Assembly (NCBI GenBank): GCA_018831195.1
Contig: JAHJDP010000023.1
Location: 124,001-188,000 of the forward strand
DNA from: Candidatus Eisenbacteria bacterium
Lineage (GTDB): Bacteria; Eisenbacteria; RBG-16-71-46; CAIMUX01; JAHJDP01
Direction of reading: 5' to 3'
Length of the DNA stretch: 64,000 nt
In this document: positions 16,409 to 25,065 of the stretch, in pieces
How positions within the stretch are numbered: the stretch's first letter is position 1
Layout of the letters: each line of letters opens with the position of its first letter
The notes under the pieces: model-generated
Database searches by the model: none
What the model saw: only the letters and a program-made list of their open reading frames with translations
What the model was told of the DNA's origin: nothing
Position numbers and translations under genes: made by a program

Positions 16409-17542
16409 CTACGCCTTCTTCGCCGCCTCGGCGATCGCTGCAGCCATTTCACTGGTCTTGCTGGAGCCGCCCATGTCGTAGGTGCGCACCTTGCCCTCTT
16501 TCACAACATTCGCCACGCCCTGCATGACTTTTCGGGCCATCTCTTTCTCGCCCAGCCAATCGAGCATCAGCTTGGCGGAAAGGATCATGGCGATCGGGTT
16601 GACCTTATCCATCCCCTCATACTTGGGAGCGCTGCCGTGCGTCGGTTCGAAGACGGCGTACTTATCAGCAATGTTGCCGCTGGCGGCGAATCCCAATCCG
16701 CCCACGAGCTGGGCGCAGAGGTCGCTAATGATATCGCCGAACATATTCGAGGAAACAAGAACACCGTAATTCTGAGGATTCTTGACCAGCCACATCGCCA
16801 TCGCGTCGACATTAGCTTCCCACAACTCGACGCCGGAACCCTTGAATTCCTCCGCCACCTTGCGGGCCTCGCGAACCATCAAGCCGCTTGTCTCGCGGAT
16901 GACGTTCGGCTTCTCAACGACGGTCACCGATTTGTAGCCGTGCTCTTTGGCAAAGGTAAAGGCCTTGTGTACAATTCGACGGCAGGCCTCACGGGTGAAG
17001 AGCCGGATCGACATCGCCATATCTTCATTGGCGGTCGCTTTGAACGGCGCCATCTTCTTGTGATTCGCCTCGAGGACCTCACGGACCGCCGCCGGGATGG
17101 GATGGAATTCCAATCCAGCGTACAACCCCTCGGTGTTCTCCCGGAAGACGACCAGATCGATATCATCGCGGTAGTTCAGGGGATTGTTTTCAAACGCCCG
17201 GCAGGGTCGCAGGTTGGCGTAAAGTTGAAACTCCTGGCGGAGACGCACGATCGGACTCGAGTAGATGAGGCCCTTGCCCTTCAATGAGGGATCGAGTTCC
17301 GCTTCCGCCTCTTCTTTCGGCTTGCTGGTGATCGCGCCGAAGAGAGCGCAGTCGGTTTGTCGCATTATCCTGAGTGTTCGATCCGGCAGGGGGTTCCCCT
17401 CCTTCTTCCAAAACTCCCAGCCGATATCACCGTGGATATATTCGGCGTGGAAACCGATACCATCCAATACCAAGCGCGCGGCGTGCATCACATCCACACC
17501 GACACCATCTCCGGGAAGCCATGCCACACGATATTTCGCCAC
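16409..17542 (-). CDS. Isocitrate/isopropylmalate dehydrogenase family enzyme, probably isocitrate dehydrogenase
   Basis: Encodes 377 aa from GTG 17542, with AAAGGGGG eight bases upstream; the longer reading adds a non-homologous leader. It shows the family signature NMFGDIISDLCAQ then GGLGFAASGNI, the substrate region FRENTEGLYAGLEF, and EPTHGSAPKYEG near the nucleotide site. Members oxidatively decarboxylate 2R,3S-hydroxy acids with NAD(P). Given its place directly after citryl-CoA lyase and CoA-ligase genes, isocitrate dehydrogenase acting within a reductive or oxidative TCA cycle is the best reading. Homoisocitrate, isopropylmalate or tartrate activity cannot be excluded by eye. Confidence 0.85.
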   Translation of the reverse strand: MAKYRVAWLPGDGVGVDVMHAARLVLDGIGFHAEYIHGDIGWEFWKKEGNPLPDRTLRIMRQTDCALFGAITSKPKEEAEAELDPSLKGKGLIYSSPIVRLRQEFQLYANLRPCRAFENNPLNYRDDIDLVVFRENTEGLYAGLEFHPIPAAVREVLEANHKKMAPFKATANEDMAMSIRLFTREACRRIVHKAFTFAKEHGYKSVTVVEKPNVIRETSGLMVREARKVAEEFKGSGVELWEANVDAMAMWLVKNPQNYGVLVSSNMFGDIISDLCAQLVGGLGFAASGNIADKYAVFEPTHGSAPKYEGMDKVNPIAMILSAKLMLDWLGEKEMARKVMQGVANVVKEGKVRTYDMGGSSKTSEMAAAIAEAAKKA

Positions 17543-17603
17543 TTCACCATCCCCCTTTCGTCGGACAGAGAATCCGGTAAAAGCCCTCAATCTGAGCAAC
17601 GAA

Positions 17604-18383
17604 TCAGTTTTTGACCGGCCTCTCCGCCGGACCATCATATTCATGATTCTTGATATCGATGTGCCGCATCGGCCGCTCACGGCTCATCTCTTCTACAATG
17701 TGCGCTACAAGGCCCGGGACACGGGAAATGATAAAGAAGGCATTCCCCAACGCCGGATCGACACCCAGCTCGCAGAGGACCACGCCGATGGCGCCGTCTA
17801 CATTAAGAGGAAGTTTTTTGCCGAGGCTCTGCTCCAGCTGCGCCTCGAACGCCGCGCCGATCGCCAGATACCGGCCCTCCACCTTCGACTCCCGCGCCAG
17901 CTGCAGCAACCGCACGGCGCGTGGATCTTCGGTATGAATCCGGTGGCCGAATCCCGCGGCCCGCTGTCCTTTAGCTTTCATCTCGGCGAGGATCGCCGCC
18001 GCCGCCTCTAAAGGCGTGGCCCCTGCCTCAACTCGCTTGCCGGCATCATAGAACATCCGCATGGCCGTTTCACCGGCGCCGCCATGCACCTGTGTGATCG
18101 GCAGGACACCCGCCGCCACACAAGCGCCGAGCGTCGCCCGCGTCGATGCGGCATTCAGCGCACCCAAGGCCGAGGGCGGCGTGGCGCCATGATCAATACT
18201 ACTGACAAAGATGGCGTTAACGAGCTTGGCCTGCGCCGGCGTCGGAAGCTCGCCGGAAACGGCGAGAAAGATCGCCTCGGCAAAGGAAACCCTGCCCATC
18301 AGCTCATCAATCCGGTATCCCCGCAGCAGCAGTTTGTTCGGCTCAACTTTTGTTATCGCAGTTTTCCAGGTTTCACTGGCCAC
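17604..18383 (-). CDS. ccl: Citryl-CoA lyase (citrate synthase superfamily)
   Basis: Encodes 259 aa from GTG 18383 with GAGGAGG upstream. This is too short for citrate synthase (about 430 aa) but equals the stand-alone citryl-CoA lyase of the Aquificales-type reductive TCA cycle and the C-terminal domain of ATP-citrate lyase. The superfamily His residues appear in SSIDHGATPPS (H65), QVHGGAGE (H100) and GFGHRIHTEDPRA (H147). The reaction is citryl-CoA to acetyl-CoA plus oxaloacetate, or the reverse. It sits 17 bp after the CoA-ligase alpha gene, consistent with a citryl-CoA synthetase/lyase pair. A role as a short citrate synthase is the alternative. Confidence 0.85.
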   Translation of the reverse strand: MASETWKTAITKVEPNKLLLRGYRIDELMGRVSFAEAIFLAVSGELPTPAQAKLVNAIFVSSIDHGATPPSALGALNAASTRATLGACVAAGVLPITQVHGGAGETAMRMFYDAGKRVEAGATPLEAAAAILAEMKAKGQRAAGFGHRIHTEDPRAVRLLQLARESKVEGRYLAIGAAFEAQLEQSLGKKLPLNVDGAIGVVLCELGVDPALGNAFFIISRVPGLVAHIVEEMSRERPMRHIDIKNHEYDGPAERPVKN

Positions 18384-18400
18384 CTCAATTCCTCCTCAGC

Positions 18401-19318
18401 TCAGGCATCCACAGAAATACCGATCGATTTCAAAACCTCCCGGGTCACCCGGGGGATATCATCGAAATCCTCCACCAGGTGGGCGCCGGCCGCCGTCAGC
18501 CGCTCCACCTTTGCTTCGCGCGTGCCCCGTCCGCCCTCGATAATCGCGCCGGCGTGCGAGAAACGGGTTCCCTCTTTCGCCCCCTTGCCGCCGATATAGG
18601 CGACCACCGGCTTGGTGACGCGCCCCGATTCCATCAGGTCGGCAACCTGCTCTTCCTGCGTTGTTCCGATCTCGCCGAAGATCACAATCGCTTTCGTGTC
18701 AGGGTCATCCTGAAAACGGGTGACGATTTCCGGATGGGGCAGTCCGACCAAAGGATCGCCGCCGACATGTACAATCGAAGTCGCACCGACGCCGCTCCGT
18801 CCGAGGTAATAGGCTATCGATGATGTGATCCCGCCGCTCCGGGATGAAACACCGACCGGTCCCGGTTTGAAGAATTTCTTCGCCGCGGCGGCGCGCCCGC
18901 CCATCATTCCCAGCACCGCCTTATCAGGCGAGAGACAACCCAGCGTGTTCGGCCCAAGAAAGACGGCGCCCCGCTCCTTGGCCGCATGTGAAATGGTCAG
19001 GACATCATGCAGCGGAACCCGGTCGGGCACGATGACGATAAACGGCACACCGGCGCCGATCGCCTCCAGCGCCGCATCCTTGACCAGCGGCGCCGGAACA
19101 AAGATAACGCTGGCGTCGACACCGCCGTGCACCTCAACGCATTCTCCCACCGTGTCATAAACCGGCACTTCAAGAACCTCGACACCGCCCTTGCCCGGCG
19201 TGCAACCGGCGATGACATTGGTGCCGTACTCTTTCATGAGCTTGGTGCGGGCCATGCCCTCGCGCCCGGTGATTCCTTGCACAATAACTTTCTTCGTGCC
19301 GTCAATGAGGATGCTCAT
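18401..19318 (-). CDS. CoA-ligase alpha subunit, probable citryl-CoA synthetase small subunit
   Basis: Encodes 305 aa from ATG 19318, which overlaps the upstream stop by four bases (ATGA) and has GGAGG about ten bases before it. It is a SucD-type protein: CoA-binding Rossmann domain with VQGITGREG (13-21), CTPGKGG, and the phosphohistidine loop SHAGA (H255). Succinyl-CoA synthetase alpha and citryl-CoA synthetase CcsB belong to the same family and are not separable by motif. The downstream citryl-CoA lyase makes citrate the likely substrate. The active enzyme would pair with the ATP-grasp subunit encoded just upstream. Confidence 0.8.
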   Translation of the reverse strand: MSILIDGTKKVIVQGITGREGMARTKLMKEYGTNVIAGCTPGKGGVEVLEVPVYDTVGECVEVHGGVDASVIFVPAPLVKDAALEAIGAGVPFIVIVPDRVPLHDVLTISHAAKERGAVFLGPNTLGCLSPDKAVLGMMGGRAAAAKKFFKPGPVGVSSRSGGITSSIAYYLGRSGVGATSIVHVGGDPLVGLPHPEIVTRFQDDPDTKAIVIFGEIGTTQEEQVADLMESGRVTKPVVAYIGGKGAKEGTRFSHAGAIIEGGRGTREAKVERLTAAGAHLVEDFDDIPRVTREVLKSIGISVDA

Positions 19319-20865
19319 GCGGAAGTTTCCTCCAATCCGGGAATGGGCAGGTCGATATGAATCGCGTTCTCCGCCTCGTCCCAACACGCCAGCTCGCAGG
19401 CCAGGCATTCGGTGCAGCGGCCCTTTTTCGCCACTTCTTCGGTCACCGCCAGGACAGGCGCCTTGTTGTCATTCAGCGCCAGAATTTGCGTTGGGCAGGC
19501 GGGAATGCAGACCTGATTTGTACAATGCACGCACTTCGCATGATCGATCGTCAGGCTGCCGGTCATCGTTGCAAACTTGTACGGCTTGTCCGGCGCCTCC
19601 TGATTCCCGATGCGAGTCACCGGCGCCGCTCCAGCCTTCGGCTTCTTCCAATTGTCGACGAGATCCCGAAGCCGCTCGGCGCAGAAGACCGCCGAATCGT
19701 CCTTGCCATAAGCTTCCACCGGCGCGGGAAGATCCTTACCGTACTTATGGAGGATATCGATGGCGATCTCTTCTGCATTGCCGCCGAGCCGGATCACGGC
19801 GGGCACGGAGAGATTCAATTCGCGGAAGGCCTTTATCATTCCCCGCGCGGATTGAAACTGCTCCTGGCTTGCCACACCGCTTCCGCTGGCGAAGTATCCG
19901 TCGATCTCTTTTTGTTGAAGGATGACCTTAGCGGCGCGATACACCTTGCTTGCCGGAGGATTCCCGCTGGTATCGCAGAAATTCGCGGGTTTAAAATTAA
20001 ATTTTTGCAGGGCATCCATACTCATCATACTGCCGCCGCCGCCGGCGCCGTGGAATCCGACATAACCCTCGCCGGCTTTAAATCCCTGGGCCATTTGGAA
20101 AAAGTAAAATGTACCCCGGTAATCTTCCTGTTCACAGCGATAGGCGGCCATCTCCAAGGGCGTCGGTGTGTGATCCAGCTCCCGCGCCATGGTGATCCCC
20201 AACTCGGGATGCCGGAAGACGGCATAATCGTCGACGGTGAGATGGCAATCGCCCGCGATCAGACGGCCATCCGTCGTTTCGAGGATCGGATTCACCTCGA
20301 TGGTGCGCGCCTCCACCTGCCGGAAAGCCTTGTACAAATTCGGCAGGAAATCGCCGAGTTTCAGGAGCGTCCGGCCGGATATGCCGACCTTCCGGACGAG
20401 ATCGCGGGCCTCAAAAGCCTGCAGACCCGTGAGAATATCGATCGGCGCATCGATCACCGATTCGGGATACTTTTTCGCAATCTCCTCGATACCCGATCCG
20501 CCCCGAGAGCTGAAAAGAATCCGCGGCGCGCGGAGGCGGTCATCGACCAGAACCGCGGCGAAGTATTCCTTCGCCACATCGACCTTCTCCTCCACAAGAA
20601 CCTGCACCACCGTCTGATTCGATTCGACGCGCCCCAGAAGATCCCGGGCTTCCTTCTCAGCCGATGCGACATCCTTGGCGAAACGTATCAACCCCTTCGC
20701 CGCGCGCCCCGTGACAAGGATTTGGGCCTTGAGAACACATTCACCCCCGATCTCCGCCGCGATCGAACGGGCTTCCGCGGGTGTCGTCGCTACGCGACCC
20801 TTCGGAGTCGGGAGCCCCGCTTTTTGCAGGATTTCCTTACCTTTAGCTTCAATGATTCTGGCCAA
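19315..20865 (-). CDS. ATP-grasp CoA-ligase beta subunit fused to a C-terminal 2[4Fe-4S] ferredoxin
   Basis: Encodes 516 aa. The start is TTG 20865, set by GGAGG six bases upstream, giving LARIIEAKGKEILQ, the normal beginning of SucC-like proteins. Residues 1-215 form the ATP-grasp fold (CVLKAQILVTGRAAKG, EARTIEVNPI) and about 240-410 the CoA-ligase flavodoxin-like domain. The protein then continues with a bacterial ferredoxin domain from residue 445: CVHCTNQVCIPAC (C-x2-C-x4-C-x3-C) and CTECLACELAC (484-494). Citryl- or succinyl-CoA synthetase beta subunits are about 390-430 aa and carry no iron-sulfur cluster, so the fusion is unusual. Function is inferred as the nucleotide-binding subunit of citryl-CoA synthetase in the four-gene operon, with unknown electron-transfer or structural use of the clusters. 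Confidence 0.8.
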   Translation of the reverse strand: MARIIEAKGKEILQKAGLPTPKGRVATTPAEARSIAAEIGGECVLKAQILVTGRAAKGLIRFAKDVASAEKEARDLLGRVESNQTVVQVLVEEKVDVAKEYFAAVLVDDRLRAPRILFSSRGGSGIEEIAKKYPESVIDAPIDILTGLQAFEARDLVRKVGISGRTLLKLGDFLPNLYKAFRQVEARTIEVNPILETTDGRLIAGDCHLTVDDYAVFRHPELGITMARELDHTPTPLEMAAYRCEQEDYRGTFYFFQMAQGFKAGEGYVGFHGAGGGGSMMSMDALQKFNFKPANFCDTSGNPPASKVYRAAKVILQQKEIDGYFASGSGVASQEQFQSARGMIKAFRELNLSVPAVIRLGGNAEEIAIDILHKYGKDLPAPVEAYGKDDSAVFCAERLRDLVDNWKKPKAGAAPVTRIGNQEAPDKPYKFATMTGSLTIDHAKCVHCTNQVCIPACPTQILALNDNKAPVLAVTEEVAKKGRCTECLACELACWDEAENAIHIDLPIPGLEETSA

Positions 20866-21158
20866 CGAACGCCTCCATTTGCTGTGGGTATGCCGCCAAC
20901 CCCTCATTAGATAATCTTTAACGAGGCGATTGTCAAGGTGGGCAAAATGACGAATCAAGAGAGACGCGCCACGCGGATTCCGAGATGATCCCTCTTGCGT
21001 CCCAGGCTCTCAGGTATCATATTTATAGCATAGTAAATTTGTTTTTACTCCGGCGATCTGTTGCTCCCTTCCGGAATCCGGCCGATTTTCCTCCAAGTGA
21101 GTCCGGATAACCGGGCGGCGGAAATCCACGGACGAATCAATCTGAAAGGACGGTTTGC
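20866..21158. other. Intergenic between divergent genes
   Basis: Some 290 bp between the citrate operon and trxA. An AT-rich patch at about 21014-21047 (TATCATATTTATAGCATAG) is the likely promoter area, but no convincing -35/-10 pair can be assigned. The rest shows nothing. Confidence 0.4.
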
Positions 21159-21479
21159 ATGGCTTTGAATAAGGTGACGGATGACAACTTCAATTCGGAG
21201 GCTCTTCAGGCCGGCGCGCTGGTGATGCTCGACTTCGGCGCAACCTGGTGCGGTCCCTGCAAAGCTTTGGAACCGATTCTTGCGGAAATCTCTGAAGAAT
21301 ACGGCGATCGGATTTTTATCGGCAAAGCCGACATTGAAGAGGCGCCCAAGATCGCGGAACGGTTCTCCATCATGTCGGTTCCGACGGTTATCTTTTTAAA
21401 AGCCGGGGAAGAAGTCGGCCGTTTTGTCGGCGCCGAGCGGAAAGACAAAATCGTCAAGAAAATCGAAGGGTACCTCTAA
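21159..21479 (+). CDS. trxA: Thioredoxin
   Basis: Cytoplasmic dithiol reductant, 106 aa, the standard length. The active site is WCGPC (about residues 29-33) within LDFGATWCGPCKAL, and the cis-proline loop is MSVPTVIFLKAG. An AAAGGACGG ribosome site precedes the ATG. It could supply electrons to the DsbD encoded upstream. It is monocistronic and faces the sigma-like gene on the opposite strand. Confidence 0.95.
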   Translation: MALNKVTDDNFNSEALQAGALVMLDFGATWCGPCKALEPILAEISEEYGDRIFIGKADIEEAPKIAERFSIMSVPTVIFLKAGEEVGRFVGAERKDKIVKKIEGYL

Positions 21480-21507
21480 CTTCAAGAGATCAAAGAAATC
21501 CTTGCAT

Positions 21508-22839
21508 CTAGTGAGTCGGTCGGGGTGATAGAAGCGTCGTCAATTGACGCTCCGCATCATCCCGATACGAGCTCTCCCCGCCGGCCAGTACAGCTCTCAA
21601 CTCCTCCCGCGCTTCCTCGACCCGCCCGATAATCAGCAGGGCCTGCGCGCGGTAAAAGTGATAGGGAATCCCCGCCGATCCCTGCGGAACATGACGCACC
21701 AGTGTCTGGGCCGCCTCCTCGACCTTGCCGGAGAGAAGTTGCGTGACTCCCAGGTAAAGCAACAAGTTGGGAACCGGCACGCCCTCGGTGTAAAGCCGCT
21801 CCCACCGGCCCAGAGCAACGGAATACTGCCCTTTTTCATAGGCGGTCACGGCCCTCTCATAATCGCCGATATAGGGCGAAGCGGCCGGCATGGCAAATTC
21901 GCTATCCACCGGCACAGGTTGGAGAATCGTCATCTCCTGTGAAGGACCGATCATTTGCTCGCGCCCCACACTTGATTGGACGAAGAGCGCAACGATGATC
22001 CCTATCAGGAGGGTCGCAAAAGCCCCTCCCACGATTTTGAGTCGGCTGCGGCCGATCGATTCCCGCTCCGGAAACCCCTCGCCGGCGTTGCTCTTGCGGG
22101 TCCCGCCGGCCGCACTCTCACCGGATCGAAAGACGTCTAATATTGTGTGCAGCAACACGATCATACCGCCGCAGCGCCGGCATTTGAATCCTTGGCTCTC
22201 AAGAAGATGGGTCGTATCGGGATCAAGTTGATTCCGGACATAGTTGGTAAAAGGAACCCTCCAGAAATCCTGACAGCAGCCTGGCTCTGACGTGGCCGGA
22301 AGTGTCTTGGCGTCAGGTCCAAGATAGACCCCCAGCAAATTCACCAGGCTCGTTTCCGCCATTCTCGACACAACTTCGGAACTGAGATCGAGCTCGCTCG
22401 CGATCTGGGAATCATTGAGACCCTTGAGATAACGCTGGCGGAGAATCTCACGGGGAAGCTCATCCAGGTCGTTTAGGGACCGGCGGATGGTCTCGGTGCG
22501 AGCCCTAATCTTGACTTGAACACCCTCGACGCGTTCGCGGGGACCGTCCGGCACGGTCGGCGAATCACCCTCCGAAGGGGCCTTGGATGCGGCCCCCTCG
22601 GCTCGAAGCGACCCGGAACGAGCCATCAACTCGTGGAGGCGGGTATGCAATATGCCTCCCAGCCTCTCCTGAGGGATGCCAGGATTCCGCTCAACCTGTT
22701 GTATGACTTCAAGTTCCATTCGTCCAAGAATAATCTTGGCCATCTCTTCATCGATATTGACGGCATGCCGGAGAGTTGTTCGTATCATTGGATTGAACCA
22801 AACCAGATGGTCCAGGACCGAACGATCTTTCCCTGTCAT
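21508..22839 (-). CDS. Sigma-region-4-like HTH fused to anti-sigma-like zinc finger, TM helix and TPR domain
   Basis: Encodes 443 aa from ATG 22839 with GAGGAGG four bases upstream (an upstream extension is rejected). Residues 1-75 are helical and recall sigma region 2 or a PVC-type count domain. Residues 122-170 are a sigma70 region-4 type HTH (ELPREILRQRYLKGLNDSQIASELDLS). Residues 188-223 contain CC, then H211 and CRRC, as in zf-HC2 anti-sigma zinc fingers. A transmembrane helix spans about 268-288, and about 318-440 form TPR-like helices (AVTAYEKGQYSVALGRWERLY). The protein would place a DNA-binding head inside and TPRs in the periplasm. It is probably a membrane-bound regulator; target genes are unknown. 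Confidence 0.65.
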   Translation of the reverse strand: MTGKDRSVLDHLVWFNPMIRTTLRHAVNIDEEMAKIILGRMELEVIQQVERNPGIPQERLGGILHTRLHELMARSGSLRAEGAASKAPSEGDSPTVPDGPRERVEGVQVKIRARTETIRRSLNDLDELPREILRQRYLKGLNDSQIASELDLSSEVVSRMAETSLVNLLGVYLGPDAKTLPATSEPGCCQDFWRVPFTNYVRNQLDPDTTHLLESQGFKCRRCGGMIVLLHTILDVFRSGESAAGGTRKSNAGEGFPERESIGRSRLKIVGGAFATLLIGIIVALFVQSSVGREQMIGPSQEMTILQPVPVDSEFAMPAASPYIGDYERAVTAYEKGQYSVALGRWERLYTEGVPVPNLLLYLGVTQLLSGKVEEAAQTLVRHVPQGSAGIPYHFYRAQALLIIGRVEEAREELRAVLAGGESSYRDDAERQLTTLLSPRPTH

Positions 22840-23105
22840 CACACCTCCTCGATTCGGCATCCCGCAGTGGCTCCGCGGATTCCGGAAGACTTCAGGGCTC
22901 CTCTCAAAATCACGCCCCGGGAGGAGTCTAGGAGAGGCTTGCCCGCGCCGCAACATCGGCGAACAATTCCCGGCGGAATGATGTCCGTGGCATCGAAAAA
23001 ATCTGGAACCGGCTTCACCGAACCCTGGAGGTCCCTACATCACAGGCCGATACCAGAATTGACTATTACATCTCAACAAAACCCTATTATGGAGTAGGAG
23101 ACACC

Positions 23106-24095
23106 ATGGGCTTCAAATTCATCGATAAGATTCGCCGCCACGCAGCCGTCTCGAGTGGAAACTTCGGCACAATGTTTAAGGATGTCGACTTTCCCCCGCT
23201 GCCGGAAGCGGCCACAAAGCTAATAGAGGAAGTCAATAAGCCGGACCCCGATTTACAGCGGATCGTGAAGGTTATTTCCTCATCACCTGAAACCGCCGCC
23301 TGCGTTATCCGCACGGTGAATTCGTCTTTCTTTGCTCTCCGGAATGAAGTGCGATCCGTAAAACACGCCGTCACGCTGCTCGGCCTCAAACACATCCGTC
23401 CGATCGCCCTTTCTTATGCGGTCATGAATTCTTTGCCGCACCCGAAAGAATCGATCTTTAATCACAAGGCCTTCTGGAGCGACTCTCTGATCCGGGCCAT
23501 TTTCGCCCGGGCCCTCGCCCGCCGTCATTGCAAGAGTGAAGAAGAGGAGGCCTTTACGGCCATGCTCCTGGCGGATCTCGCTCTCCCCGTTCTAATGGTC
23601 ACTTGGGGCGAATATTATATGCCGATCATCGAGGAGTGGAAGGCGGGGACGGAAAGGCTTTCGGAGATCGAACAATCCAACTTCAAATGGAACCATGCAC
23701 AAGCGGCGGCCTGGGTGATGAAATCCTGGGGTTTGCCTGAGGAGCTAATTTGTTATGTGGGGTTGCATAATGCCCTGCCATCGGTCATCCGGGACAATGA
23801 ACTCGAAAAGACGATCGCGCTGCCGATGGCGGTGGCCTCCATGTTCCCCAGCTCTCTTCGAGATAACCCGGCGCGTAACAGAATGTTTATAGAATCATCC
23901 ATTATCGAATTCTCTTTGAGCTTTTCAGATATGGAGGATCTCATCAAAGATTCCCGTGAAGCCTTCTCTGACATCCAAGCTTCCTTCCACCTGACAGGCA
24001 ATACTGTGATTGAGAAGCTGGATAGTCTAATAATGACCGTTCAAGAAATGAGGAATGAAAGCGATGAGGAAACTGAACGCCAGGGGGCTGCCTGA
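23106..24095 (+). CDS. HDOD domain signalling protein
   Basis: Encodes 329 aa with TAGGAG before the start. The HDOD domain covers about residues 25-225 (PPLPEAATKLIEEVNKPD, then ISSSPETAACVIRTVNS, then HAVTLLGLKHI), a catalytically inactive relative of HD phosphohydrolases that lacks the HD pair. HDOD proteins act as scaffolds in stress and motility signalling. The C-terminal 100 residues are helical with no known domain. It is divergent from the sigma-like gene, and the HPP gene begins within its last 32 bases. Confidence 0.85.
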   Translation: MGFKFIDKIRRHAAVSSGNFGTMFKDVDFPPLPEAATKLIEEVNKPDPDLQRIVKVISSSPETAACVIRTVNSSFFALRNEVRSVKHAVTLLGLKHIRPIALSYAVMNSLPHPKESIFNHKAFWSDSLIRAIFARALARRHCKSEEEEAFTAMLLADLALPVLMVTWGEYYMPIIEEWKAGTERLSEIEQSNFKWNHAQAAAWVMKSWGLPEELICYVGLHNALPSVIRDNELEKTIALPMAVASMFPSSLRDNPARNRMFIESSIIEFSLSFSDMEDLIKDSREAFSDIQASFHLTGNTVIEKLDSLIMTVQEMRNESDEETERQGAA

Positions 24096-24885
24096 TTGGT
24101 CTGAAAATCAAGAGCTGCAAAATCACGCCTCCCCCCATCCGGCAGAGCCCGCCATCCGGGTTCTGACCGGATACGGGAGAATTGTACCCAAGAAATCTCC
24201 GCAACAAGGCTTTATCTTCCGGCTGATTGCCTTCCTAGCGCATCTCCAGCTCATCTATCTGGTCAAGAGCGCGAAACATTGGCGGCTTTTTTTAATTCTC
24301 TATGTCTTCTTCAAGGGCGCCGTGGCATTGGGTATTATTACCGCCGTTGCCTTTGTGACCCATTTCCCGTTGCTTTTCCCGCCACTGGGTCCCTCGGCAT
24401 TCATTCTCTTCAACACACCCATGTCGCCGAACGCGAGCCCCAAAAATGTAATCCTATCTCACACCGTCGCGGCGCTTTCGGGATTGACGGCGCTTCACCT
24501 GCTGGTTCTCATCTTCCCCGAGGCTCATCTCAGCAACCCGCAGATCCTAAGCTGGCCGCGGGTCGCGGTGATTGGTTTGGCCATGGGTTTGACAGGAGCG
24601 CTCATCCTTGCGCTCCGATGCCCGCATCCCCCCGCCGCCGCCACCGCCCTGATTGTCGCGCTGGGTTACTTTGAGACACCCATCAAGGTCTTGGGTCTCC
24701 TCTTGGCCCTGGTCCTCCTCGTGTTGCAGGCCTTTCTCTTCAATCGCATCTTGGGCGGCATGCCCTATCCCCTTTGGAAGTGCGATCCGAAGATTGCGCG
24801 TGACTATGGGGAGCTTGCCGGGATAGGCGATGAGACATCCTCGTTTTGGCAGAGGTTGACAATCAAGGTTTTCCAGCGCCGGTGA
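24064..24885 (+). CDS. HPP family integral membrane protein
   Basis: Encodes 273 aa from ATG 24064, preferred over 24055 because GAGGA then has proper nine-base spacing. It overlaps the HDOD gene by 32 bases. After a roughly 75-residue cytoplasmic N-terminus come four or five membrane helices carrying the HPP-family motifs FPPLGPSAFILF, MSPNASPKNVILSH and LRCPHPPAAATALI. Some HPP proteins (plant NITR2;1-like, cyanobacterial) transport nitrite, but the family is mostly uncharacterised. The C-terminus after the last helix is cytoplasmic. The function of this one is unknown. Confidence 0.8.
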   Translation: MRKLNARGLPDWSENQELQNHASPHPAEPAIRVLTGYGRIVPKKSPQQGFIFRLIAFLAHLQLIYLVKSAKHWRLFLILYVFFKGAVALGIITAVAFVTHFPLLFPPLGPSAFILFNTPMSPNASPKNVILSHTVAALSGLTALHLLVLIFPEAHLSNPQILSWPRVAVIGLAMGLTGALILALRCPHPPAAATALIVALGYFETPIKVLGLLLALVLLVLQAFLFNRILGGMPYPLWKCDPKIARDYGELAGIGDETSSFWQRLTIKVFQRR

Positions 24886-25065
24886 TCTGATTCAGGGCGC
24901 GCCCCCCATGAGCCGGCCTGAAATCCCATCTTCACATCCCGGTCTTTTTTTCGCATACTTAACAACACCACCGATAACAACAAGCGACCCATTTTTCTTT
25001 AGATCATTGCATTGAAATTCGTAAGCCTTCTTGATCTCCATATTCATGTGTTATTAACTGGACTG

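Noticed and set aside
19357-20910. A 517-codon plus-strand open frame opposite the ferredoxin-fused CoA-ligase gene
   Set aside because: It is antisense to a strongly supported gene, has no domain or ribosome site, and is rich in His/Arg as expected of a GC-rich shadow.
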